Of a stretch of 64,000 nt of DNA, positions 22,979-34,900 are shown one piece after another. Numbering within the stretch: position 1 is the first letter of the stretch; the number at the start of each line of letters is the position of its first letter. The position numbers and the translations under genes were made by a program. The DNA is from Phoronis australis. Its lineage: Eukaryota; Phoronida; Phoronidae. Below the pieces are notes generated by a model. The model saw nothing but the letters and a program-made list of their open reading frames with translations, made no database searches and was not told the DNA's origin. The stretch lies in assembly GCA_002633005.1 (NCBI GenBank), contig NMRA01000301.1, positions 275,202 through 339,201 on the forward strand. The letters run 5' to 3'.

Positions 22979-23829
22979 ATGTCTGACGCAGCGCCAGCCG
23001 CCCCAAAGGTTAAGAAAGCGAGCAAGCCGAAGGCACCAGCCGCACACCCATCATTCAATGACATGGTCATAGCCGCGATTAAGGCTTTAAAGGAGAGGAA
23101 CGGGTCTTCTCGACAGGCTATAATCAAGTATATCCAGGCCAACTACAAGGTCGGTGACAACTGTGGCAACATGGTGAAAAGTGCTCTGAAAAGACTGGTC
23201 GCTAAGGGTGATCTCAAGCAACCCAAGGGAACTGGGGCCAGCGGCTCTTTTAAAGTTGGTAAGTATTTTTGCGTAATCTTGAATTTATCTGGAAGTGATT
23301 GAGAATGAAAACCAGTGTCTTCACCAACTGAGAAATGAGCGTCATTGGAAGTAATTGGTTGCCAGTCGACAAATTACTTCAGTGCCACCATGTGATTCTC
23401 GTGCATTTTAAATTGTAAATTCTGTTTTTGACTGGCCGTTTTTCAATGTTTTTCGTCATCCAGACGTGCACGAACAGCGTCTCAGAAGTGCATGCTTAGC
23501 TTACATTGCGACTATTAAGGATTGTGTGGAAGTCAAGTCATTATGGGTAAATTGTTTTTTTTTCAGGTGAGAAACCCAAAGCTCCCAAGAAGAAGCCAGC
23601 TAAGAAACCTGCTGCCAAAAAGCCCTCCAAGAAACCTAAAGTGGCTAAGAAGCCTGCAGCTAAGAAAGCCTCCAAATCGCCCAAGAAGTCTGTCAAACCC
23701 AAAAAGTCTGCTAAATCACCCAAAAAGTCTAAGCCTGCTGCCGCCAAGAAAGCTAAGCCTGCAAAGAAGCCTGCCGCCAAAAAGGCCGCGAAGAAGCCAG
23801 CAGCAAAGAAGCCTGCAGCCAAGAAGTAA
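22979..23829 (+). CDS. Linker histone H1, two exons, polyadenylated
   Basis: Exon 1 is 22979-23258 and exon 2 is 23567-23829, split inside the Gly codon of KVGEK (GTT G|GT); 180 residues. The start is the ATG at 22979, giving [10 protein letters not shown]. An upstream GTG extension has no support. Residues about 22-93 form the winged-helix globular domain ([20 protein letters not shown] ... [20 protein letters not shown] ... GASGSFKV). The rest is a Lys/Ala/Pro tail with AKKPAAKK and SPKK repeats that bind linker DNA and are typical phosphorylation sites. Role by family: nucleosome linker binding and chromatin compaction. Odd: it has an intron and an AATAAA at 23921 with no histone stem-loop visible, so it looks like a replication-independent (H1.0/H1-delta-like) variant. 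Confidence 0.95.
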
Positions 23830-23920
23830 ATTTGAACCGAATTGCCTTAAGTCTGACTCATTGTAAATACTCATTTATGCCGACCATCTGTCATGTTCTA
23901 TTTGTAGATTAGATCAAGAC

Positions 23921-23926
23921 AATAAA
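23921..23926 (+). promoter_or_regulatory. Poly(A) signal AATAAA of histone H1
   Basis: AATAAA lies 92 bases after the H1 stop codon, in AT-rich sequence. It supports a polyadenylated mRNA, not the stem-loop-ended mRNA of cell-cycle histones. Confidence 0.7.
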
Positions 23927-23939
23927 TATCATTATTTAT

Positions 23940-25260
23940 AGAAGTTTGTTTAAGTTATTATTTGATAAATGCCACAACAACCATTGTCAACTGTAGCTTT
24001 TGCATCTTTGCGCACGAACACTACTAGCACATATAGTGTACAACTTCCACTTCGCAACTGTTATGGATTGTGAGTGCAAACGGTCACTTGACGCTGAAAG
24101 TTGCTTTCACCCGAGACTCTGTTACCACCGTGTCAGTTGTCACGGCGCGACTTGCTTTAGTGAATGAACACGCACTTTCCAAATCTTCTCATGCGAGTTT
24201 GGACGATATGCGGCGTTGAGTTTATTGTCGACATTTAAAGACTATATTCTGGCAAGTTACGCTATGGTAAATAATAACTTTTTCATTCCCAAGTTAATTT
24301 TGTATTTATATTAGTGAAATAGCTTTTAAATGAGTAATTATTTCGGTTCACAATATTCTTTTTTAACCCAGAAAAGGTGCAAAAGTTATTGAAAATACAC
24401 CTGATGGTGTACCGTTTGTACCTTAATTAAGGTGCTCAATTCCATATCATATGGCTAGCGGACCATTTCTGCTTTTGACAACTTCCTCTGCGCCCTCACC
24501 AAACTGCTAGATGATATCTGGGAGAATTTTAGGAGAGGGCATGGCCCCCTTGGCCTTACCCCCCCCCCCCCCTTTAAGTGGTCTTATTTAGGTCTGTCAG
24601 GGCGGACCAAGATTGTGTCGTGTCCGTGGAACTGCAGTGTGAGTAGGGACATGCATGCCGGTACATGGGCTAAAAAGGCTTTCACTTTGTAATCGCTGGG
24701 TCGATTTTGATGAAAGGGGTTCCCAATTGTTACACTCTTTCCATTGATATCCGAATTTCTGTGTCGGTGTAGAGAAATATGCAAACAGTAATTTAGATGC
24801 TTCGCGGATTGTCATCGATTTGTATCCGCATATTAGTGGGTGCAAGTCATTGAATGTTTAAGCACGTCAGCTTAAGACATTTACCCATCAAATGCTGTGC
24901 TGATTGCAGGGCCGTAGGAGGCGGGGGGACACGGGTCCCTCCCAAAAAATTTCAGGCGTCAGGGTTAAACCGTGGCAACCGACATACGCGTGGGGCGGGA
25001 CAGTCGAGAAAAGGAAGAGCGGGTAAGAGAGAAAATTCAAGAGAACATACATATGTAGCAATAACTCTGTATCAGTGCATAGTTTACCTTTTGAGGACCC
25101 TGTAAGGAATTCCAAAACACTGCTGTCGAGGCTACCATTGGGGTGCCCGTGTACATGTCGAACGAGTGTACCAAAATATTTGCAATAATAAACAAATTAA
25201 ACAAATATGTCAGCGTTTTTTTTTGTTTTGTTTTTTTGAGGTCAAATTAAACTCGTGAAC
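23940..25260. other. Intergenic between histone H1 and the right inverted-repeat arm
   Basis: No gene recognised. G/C homopolymer MITE-like ends are visible at 24556-24572 (C-run) and about 24918-24950 (ggcggggggacacgggtccc). Short ORFs carry no family motif. Confidence 0.45.
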
Positions 25261-25264
25261 CTCG

Positions 25265-25740
25265 GAAAGAGCAAAAATACACCTTATTATGAACGCCCAA
25301 TCTCCCATTTCCCCCGGTTACCCGTCAAAAATCTGCGCGCATGCCTGCGGAAATTGCTAACTTATAATATTCCATTTTGATCAACAAATTCATTGGTTTC
25401 TGATTTACATGTTTATGTATCTACGATAGCCGACAGGTTACTAGATGATTTTTTCGCAATTAGTTCAGGCAATTAGTTCAGGCAGCTCCCAGCTACCCGT
25501 CAGAGCGCTCGGGGCCTATATAGACCCATTCTTACTCTCCGTGAATCTTTGTTCAATTTGTTCATCCTGATGACTGCATCCCCGGTATTTTTATACACCC
25601 ACCTAGTATAGCGGACGTGAGGGGTGGGGTTCGGTACAAATATGGTGACATCCAGAGAACGGGGGGAGGGGGTTACGATAGCAAGGGGGTAGGTTGGCGA
25701 ATTAGTCAAATTGGTTTGTGTGCGGGCCTGGATTGCCAAT
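25265..25740. repeat. Right arm of inverted repeat pair flanking histone H1
   Basis: Reverse-complement match to 19250-19500 plus 20385-20640, with the MITE-plus-tandem section (19505-20380) missing. Key shared strings are ggcagctcccagctacccg (25480-25498) and caaattggtttgtgtg (about 25708). It contains a small direct repeat (ttagttcaggca twice at about 25460-25484). It lies about 215 bp upstream of the PSMB7 start codon. Confidence 0.65.
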
Positions 25741-25881
25741 GTTCTGTCGAATTTTCTGAAGTTGAACTTACGCTTTCTGTTGTTTAAAAGTCATTTATTG
25801 ATTTTTTAAAAGTTGAATTCACGTATTGTTTAAAAAAGTTCACGGAAAATTTGCCGGAGTCTAAGAATGCACCTCTAGATC

Positions 25882-25948
25882 AAGGCCAATCGCCACCTGG
25901 TGACTGCTTCCAACATCTTCGAAATGCAGCTCAGCTTTGCGCATGCGT
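25882..25948 (+). promoter_or_regulatory. PSMB7: PSMB7 proximal promoter elements: CCAAT box and NRF1-like site
   Basis: ggccaatcg at about 25884-25892 is a CCAAT box. tgcgcatgcg at 25938-25947 matches the NRF1 palindrome core (GCGCATGCGC). The NRF1-like site is only 9 bases before the ATG, so it must be at or inside the 5' UTR of a TATA-less housekeeping promoter. Predicted from motif only. Confidence 0.5.
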
Positions 25949-25956
25949 GAATAAAA

Positions 25957-28900
25957 ATGGCGACCACCATAACTGAACTGGGTCCCGGTGGTTTTGTCTT
26001 TGAAAACTGTCAAAGGTTTGTTTCTTGTTCTCGTTTGTGGTAGTTGGTGATGCTTAGTGGCTTTTTAAAGCATGATACATCCCATATTTGTCATGATTTA
26101 TTTAGTCATTTGGGATAGTCATCAAAATTTGTCACGTCAGTTGCTGTGAAACTCGGCCGAGGCAGTGACAAGGCAAAATATGTAGGGTCGGGGACATTTT
26201 TTATTTTTTTTACAATGCCCATGTGTCATACATTTTTAAAAGCCCTTGGTGTAAGAAATGAAATGGTGCAAAAATCATAATAATTGGGTCAGCGGTTACC
26301 GAGAAAATGGCCGTTGAAACGCAACCATTTTGCATAAAATATCTGCTTTTTACATACAGTAATTTTGTAAAAAATAAGAGAATAACATGTTCTGCATATC
26401 AAAAGATTCGTCTCATTGAGACGAACATGGTGGTGTGTATTTTATATTGGATGGATTTCTACAGAGATATTGCTGTTTAAGTCACAGGCATCCTCAACTT
26501 CAGGGCACTCGTCGGACATAGCGGTCCCACTTTAAACCACATTAACTTCTTTAATTTTCAACCTAGGATCATGATTTTAGTATCCATGTGTTCACAAGAC
26601 GTATAGAAATTGACCTGTTCTGTTAATGTTGCTATACCTTCATCATATCTTTGATTAATTGACTTTGAAGTTAGTTCTTATGCTGATTTTGTCACCAGTC
26701 GGTTACCGGTAAAGTGACGTCATGGGAATGCCTGACACCTACCGGCGATTGTGTGTATTCATTTACAGGGTAAGGAAATGTTTGATCCTTTGCAGTGTTG
26801 ACGAATTTTTTCCCAGAGGCAAGTAAAGCTGTCTTGTTTTTAACTTTTGATACACATTCCTTTAAATATGAGTATTGAAGGATCATTCCAGTTGTAAAGT
26901 AGTTCATACTGATGATGATGGCTATCGCACAGTGTATTGTAGAAATTTTATTTGAGTAGTATGGACTACAGATTTACAGATTTTTTACTAATAAAAGCCT
27001 AACATCGAACATTCGAACTTAAATTTGCACTTGACAGTGTATTACCTCAGAGGGGATGTTTTAACCATCCACAAAAGTTTGTAAAACGGGTTTGTGAAAG
27101 CGTATATAAACGCAAACTAACGTAGCCTGCTGGCTGTAAAAAATCGAACGACGCCAATGCCTAAATGTGTTGCGAAATCAATGTGCGCAAGAAAACAAAG
27201 TTCTGCACAACTTGCATTATAAATCTGATGGTATCGTTAACGTTTTTAAGACATTGCTGTTCTTCGTAACAATTTTTTCTGAAGTTCAATTGTAGACAGG
27301 TTGGAATATGCATCCTAACGCGCTTTGCTTTTTTAAAGACAGCTATTCAGCCTGAAATAAAATGATGACAAATGTTCATGAGAGAGCGAGTGCGTCCTAT
27401 TCCAACATTTTTCGGGTTCGTACTTCATCCGTATGTCATAGGGGTATTATGAAATGTTGATTTCCATGCAGCACGCCTATGAAATCTCCGAAGAGGGTGC
27501 CAGTCGGCAGTGAGTCATTGTAAATGTCATCTTAAACTTTTGGGAGTTTTCGGAAGTAAAATGGAGCGGTCTTAAAAGCCAAAAGTATGAAACCCTTTTA
27601 CTACTCAGTACATATCTTGCATGGTGATGATTTTTTAATGCTGCAGATAAGTAAAAGGAAACTGATGAACCGAGCTTCGTAATTTTTCGGTCACACGAAC
27701 CTTCCCACCAAGTTGGACGACTTTGCGGGATGGGCTGACGGTTTGGCGCCAGCCAAGCGTCGGTGTCAAAAACCACTCAATCGTTTATACTGTTCTGATG
27801 AAAATGGCATGATTGTGCTAGGTTTCCGTTAAAGTATGACAAATATTGTCCTCCCGGCGACAACATAATATGCCAAGTGCGACAATATCTATATCGGCAC
27901 ACATGCTTGTGATACAACTGAGCCGGTGGAATCGGCCGAACATTATTCGATGTGTAACCAAGGCAAACATGAATGGAATATGATGCTTGTCAACACTTGG
28001 TTTAGGTGGGTGCAATGGAATGTCCGGTGAACAAAGTGACCATACCTTATGATGACATAGATAAGAGGCAAAAGATGGCGTCGGTGTAAATATCCGTGAA
28101 GCATCACCGGTCATGTCACTCTGAGCAAATAGTTTTAGAACAATTATGATAGAGTATACAATTTTAACTAACAAGGTGATTGGGGGTGAATTTTTATTTT
28201 GGCACGGCTCATCGGAGTATGTACAATTCTTCGAGACCGATTCTTCATCAGGACTTGACGAAGTGGGAAAAAGCACTTACTGCGGTAAATGTTTTAGTTC
28301 AATGGAAAATGACATGACATTTTTAACCATCAAATTGCCAAAACTTTAAATTTCAGAATAAGTGTTCGACGGTCAAAAACGCCGCGTAAGTAGGTGGTCT
28401 TTGCCGGATAGTTCGAAAAACTTTTGAAGTTTTGTGGCCACCATTGATTCCCGTAGGAAAGGTTCAAATGCCAGCAAAATGATCACGAGTTCTGCCACTG
28501 CTATCAGCACTGTGAGAGTGGTTTAAAAATGCAACGAAAGTCACTCTTTTCGAAGATAACCAGTAAAATATGAATATTCATAAAAGACATGACACCTGAA
28601 AGTTGTGAGACACCCATTTCAAGTACATGCACCTATGACTATAAATTACAAGATACTCTACACGTGAGTACCATTTTCAAAATGTCTCTTGCTGAAATAG
28701 CAGAGTTAGCGTGTGACGAAGATGCAGCGCTTCAGTTTCTGAGGGCTCACTACGCCATCAGACGCCAGCCACCCCAACGTAGGGTGTGCCCTTGTTTGAT
28801 GATCGAAGTGCGTGATAGCTCAGGAAGAGGTGGGAATATCTGGCACTGCCCGAGGCACAAGGCTCAGAAGATGTCACTGCGAGACTACTCCTCTTGGTCC

Positions 28901-31900
28901 GAGTCCAGATTGACACTGCAGCTATTGATACAGCTTTTCTGGGCGTGGGCATTCAAGCAACCGATAGCACTTGCCGAGGAGATTCTAGGAATAGACTGGA
29001 GAGTGGTAACGACTTGGAAGGGCTATCTCCAAAACGCATGCTCCACCCAACTCGTGAACAACCCCATACGGATTGGTGGCCACGGAGTCGTGCAAATTGA
29101 CGATTCGTTGATGGCAAGAAGAAAGAACAACGTGGCCCATGTGGTTTAGCAACGATGGGTGTTTGGAGGATACTGCAACGCACAGGACGTTGGATTTCGG
29201 CAGTTTGTGCTGAACAGGAACACCAATACACTTCCCCCATCATACAAAGTTCATCTTGGTCGGCTCCGTCATCCACAGCGACATGTGGGCTAACTACAAC
29301 GGTATCGCCTACCTCCCCATTGTGCCGCCGTACACACACCAGACAGTCAACCATACCATAAACTTCATTGATCCACAGACTGGCACACACACCAACCATG
29401 TCGAGTGTTACTGGAAGAATGTGAAGATGAGGTTCAAGAGCATGTGTGGTGTCCTCCCTGACATGGATGCGCATTTTAACGAGTTCATGTGGCGGGAACT
29501 TTATGCGGGCAACAGCGGTCAACAATAGTCGACCACATAGCACTGTGGTACCCCACTCCTTGAGTACCAAAAACCCAACAGCCCTTTTGAGGGCCACTCA
29601 CTACTTCCCAAATGGGCTGTTTCACTTGGAAGTTCTCTGCGCCTGAACATGACGTATACTTAACAAAATTAAATTATCTGTATAATTACTGTTTTACAAT
29701 AAAAATGTATACCATTACTAGACTTACACTGTAATTGGTACAATGCTAACATAACAATTAATAATTAAGTTAGAATCGCGAACGAAATTCATTTTGCTTT
29801 CAGGCACCACACGGGGTTTGACTGCACCAACACGGTTCAAGTTCTAACTTTCCGCGCTTGAATGAAACGTGACAAACGACACCAGTCTCACTTGGTTCTC
29901 GAAACACTTTGAATCACGCAATTATAAATGAGTTCAGCATAGTTGCACAAAGCGACGAGATAAATGCGGATTTTCCTTCCATGCTTCTTGACATTGTGAC
30001 GCATCGTTTCCTAACCCTGTAAATGAATACACACAATCGCCAGTAGGTGTCAGGCATTCCCATGATGTCACTGTACGGGTAACCGACTGGTGACAAAGTC
30101 GGCAAAAGAACTCTAACTTCAAAGTAATAAAAAATTAGATGGAGGTATGGCAAAATCAACTGCACAGATCAATTTCTATATGTCTTGTGAACATGTGGGT
30201 ACTAAAATCATGATTCTAGGTTGAAAATTGAAGAAGTTATGGTGGTTTAAAGTGGGTCCGCTATGTCCGACGAGTGCCCAGCTTCTGATCGTCCACAATA
30301 AACTATATATATACTACAAGGTATGACACTCGGGACTAGAAATTTCATGGTGCTTCACTTCAGCTGTCCATAGCAAACACAAAACTCAATAAATTTTCAA
30401 AAAATAGGTTCAACAGACCATGACGAATTGTTCTTTCTGCCAATACCATTTACAATGTCCAGCTCCACCGATTTCGCAACAAATTCGCGGTCAAAGCACA
30501 AAAATCTTCCCAAAATGTTGCTACGTACCAGCAATATGCTACATGGAAATTGCCTAATGGAACAGGAGCATCAGCACCATGTTTGATGAAAACAATGGAT
30601 TACACAGCTTAAAAGGAAAAGAGCAAAGACAACACATCAGCTTAGAAATAAATACACCTGAGCTAGGAGGAAATTTGACATCATACCACAAGATAACATT
30701 GGTGGATTTGGGGGGGGGGCAAGGGCCCAAGNCCCCCCCCCCAACTAAGAATCCTGGATCTGCCCCTGAGTACTACTACATGGGCAGCACGTCATAGCCT
30801 GATAGGGGGCTGGGGGAGGCTATAGCTCCCCCACTTTATTCAGTGCTGCAGCGCCACCCATGTACTATTAGATCGTATCAGGGCAAAAACATCTGAAAGT
30901 AGGCAAAAGACCATTTGAGAAAACAAATCGCTCTTTACACCGTTGTCTTGAAAAGCAGACAAAGCCACCACAGACACTCGAATCTCATCAAACTTCCTGC
31001 CATCTAGAGATTCGCTCGCTCGCCTATGTAGGAGACACTGTTCGAATGTGTTCTTTTTCGAGCATCTGCGGATTAACAAGATCGACAGTGGCAACAAAAG
31101 TTGACTGGCGCTGTGCGCTCTTTGCTTTTGTTGCTGTTCTGTTTGGGAGTTTTTGTTGACCCCTTTTGCAAGTGTAGGAATGGCATTGTCTTAAACTGAG
31201 GTCGGGTTTGGAGAGTTGAGCAACGAAATATTGACGTCATCCTTCATTTGCATATTCACAATTTAATGAGACATAGTAGTTGTAACAATTTAAGGACTCT
31301 ATTTTGTTTGCCAGGTTCCATTTGGAGAGTTTATGTTATCTATAAACTTGTGTTGAACTTTCCCTGAATTGTGAAACGTCACTTTGTTCCAGGTGAGTCT
31401 CAAACTCAGGAACTGACAATTCATAGCCGGGCACCTCAACAAGTTGGCCAAAGACAAAATGTCTGAGTGATTAAGAGAGGCTGTTATAGTACTGCATTTA
31501 AGTACTGCAGTAACAAATTTCCTTAATCATAAAACAAGTCGTCTGTTCCTTACGCCTGAAATGTGAAATGACTCATCGTTTGTCTAAACCTCTTCAGTTT
31601 AGAATTGGCGGGGCAGTGCACTTTTATTTCAGGAAATGAAAACTGGAAATTTTTGAGCTATGTAACCCCGAGTTTTTGAAATATGGGATAATGGATTTTT
31701 TTGTACTTTCTTATTTTCGGAAATAGAAGACTTTTGTCTCTACCTTTCAAGGATGACATAAGAACCTTGAATAAGTTTGTTTTATTCCAGAAATCACATC
31801 CTTGAAGAGAAAGGGTTTAAAGCTCCGACTGCTTACAAGACTGGCACTACCATTGTTGGTGTCATATACAAGGTGAGTTTGTGTTGGTCAGTTGTACTAC

Positions 31901-34900
31901 ATGTGTGTTGATCAATTGTGCAGTTATAATTTGCCAAGTCTTTTCAGGGGTCCGTTCCATGAAACGTCTGTCTTAATGTAGACCGAAATCAGGCTTAAAA
32001 CCAAGATATCTTGGCCCTGTTTATTGAAATTTCTCAAGACCAAATTTAAGTCCGAAGTTGGTCTAAGCTAAGAGGGAATGTTAGTCTGCTCCAGAGCAGG
32101 CTTAAGATTGGGCTTTTGCTGTAATTGACTAAATTCATAACTGTTATCTCAGTAAACTGCTGAGGAATAAATTTAGTTGATATTTTCTCAATGCAACTAA
32201 ACAATATGAAATTGAAGATCATCTGCTTTCGATTCCAGAACCTGCAAAGGCTGTAAGATTATGCGGTACGATTTACCTGCATGTGTGAAATGATATTTTC
32301 CAGCCATGCCAGGGTCTTCTTTAGCAATTGTAACAAAAGTGTAAACAAATCCCCTTTTAGAGTTTCAAGACCATTAAATTGTTCTTGAAAATGTATTTCA
32401 CACACTGCCTCACTTTGTTATGTGCATTCACAACAGGTGGTGAAAACGTAGTTTGTATGCTCACCTGTCAAAAAGCTACTTCATTTCTGTCTAAATTAAG
32501 GTTGAAGACCAAAATCTGACTTTGTGCTCATGAGACAGTCTTTTCTGAATTTTTGTCTTTGGTCTTGGACTAATTTTTGTATTAAGTTTTAAGTTAGTTT
32601 TCATGAAATGGGCCCCAGAACTGCTTTTCTTAGTAAATGTTCTCGGTGCATGTACAACAAAAGGAGACAGTCACTAAAATGCTCCAAAGTTGTTCTGTGA
32701 GGGTGAAACTTTCAGGATAAGATTTGTATTCATTTTCTTATAATTTTCTGAAATTATGACCTCACATGTTGAGGCAAGTGTTTGCCAGGTTGAATATATA
32801 AGGATTTCAGGAGAAAAACTATGAATGGTCAATAAAGAGTTTTGGTTGAGTGTCATAGCCATTGGGCTTTGGTCACGATGGATATTTCAGACTTGGTTCC
32901 TGAATCAGAATCATTTTGAATGTGAAGTAATTGAATGTTGATGATGAACAGTGTAAAGAAGTCATTGCATCAATCGCAATTTGATCTAGGCAACCTATCA
33001 ACCAATCACTTTAAGAAAATGAGGATTTGGTGTAACTCTTGTTTTTGTGTTGTCTGCTAATGCAGTTATATTGCCATGGTTTCCCGTGAAACTAGCATTA
33101 ACTTGGTTGATCAGTGGCAGGGTAACTTGCCTAAGGGACATGTGACAGTGAGCTTCAGGGCTCAAATGGCGGTCACAGACTAAAACGTGTTCAAATAGTC
33201 GGTCTTGAGCTATTATGCAAAAAGACATGTTTAGATGTTCGCATGTCTTCATTTCTGATCAGGATAATTCATAAGTGTATAATGCTTCATTCAGCACCAC
33301 ATTTTGGGGGCGCTGTTGTTTCCATTGTGTGCTGTTGCCTGTTACTAGTGCATGATGGTTAATGTTGCTATTTCTTTCAGGATGGTGTGGTGTTGGGGGC
33401 TGATACCAGGGCCACTGAAGACACTGTTGTGGCAGACAAGAATTGCAGCAAGATACACTATATAGCACCCAATATATAGTAAGTATGAACAACAGTGATA
33501 TTGAACAAAATTGATATTGAACAACAGTGATATTGAACAGCCAGATAGTACAACAATGATCGCAGAGATATATTTTGTTATTATGTTAATTAAAAGTTGA
33601 TGAAAATTATTAAAAAACCTTTTAAAAATATACGAAAATAAATTTTTAATGAGACTATGTATATCCCTGGGTTCCATTTAAATGATAATAATATTAAATA
33701 AGGATCCCTTTTGGAACCGAAAAACTGTTCCTTGAGGTGTACAGTTGTTTTGTCCATAGCTACCGATTAAGTCATTGTTACGGTAAAAAACATTTCTGTA
33801 GAAACATCAAAAAAGCAAATACATTTTACACTTTAAAGCAAAAGAAATACATTGTGATTAAAATCTTGACCTTTTATAAACTTTTAATATGAACATTTTA
33901 TCATAGTTTGTTGTGTTCATGGGACACGGTGACATCAAAAGCCTTGTTCAACATAAGATGTGATACTGCAATACTGTTGTTATCTAGTGAGTGAATTTTT
34001 TACAGCTTCTCCCAGGCCTCTAGCTGGGAAAGAATGCCATCCTCATTTATCACTCATCCATGGCTAGTAATATATATCTTCTACATTTATGGCTCAGTCT
34101 TTAAGGGTCATGTTTGTTATCTACATTTACGACTCAATTATTGCTCCTGTTTCAGTTGCTGTGGCGCTGGCACTGCCGCTGACACGGAGATGACGACTCA
34201 ACTGATCTCATCTCAACTTGAACTGCACAGCCTGAACACAGGCCGTCAAGCGCGAGTCTGTACAGCCAATAGAATGTTGAAACAGATGTTGTTCAGGTAG
34301 TCAATCTTGTTTCCTGTTGATGTTACATTGCGGCTGTGAGATATGCTTGTTATTAAATGCTTGAGTATGTGAAGATATTGTTGAGCATCGTGCATAGCAG
34401 AGACTGTTTACTTGGTAGTGAGTGACAAGGAGTCCTTTCTAGTACATGGGTGAGAAATAACATGACCAACGTTCCTCACAATCGGACCGACTCGCCACAA
34501 AACGACCTACGGGGATCAAATGGGACCGCTGCACCAGAAAATGGGATCGACCCATCTAAAAACATGACCACCCCATCACAAGACAACCGCCGGAGACTGA
34601 ACATGACCACCTGGGATTGAAACCGCAGTGACAAACAGGCTAAGATTTATTACCAGTCAATTGACAGTGTAGGCCTACACAGATCATACAATAGAGCTAT
34701 ATACATATGCATATGCAGGTCTTATGCCAGTTAATCCACCGAAATTTTTTGTGCGCTGCAGAACATTTCACTTTGTAACACGTGGCGCTTTTGAGTTTTA
34801 CTTCACCAGGCTCTGCTCCGGTATGTGATATATAAACAATTGAAAGGTCAACATTCAAAATTAATAAATTAATCTAACCACAAACCAAACACTTTGCACG

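Noticed and set aside
23541-23822. Minus-strand ORF rich in Ala/Phe/Gly over the H1 tail
   Set aside because: Antisense shadow of the Lys/Ala-rich H1 exon 2.
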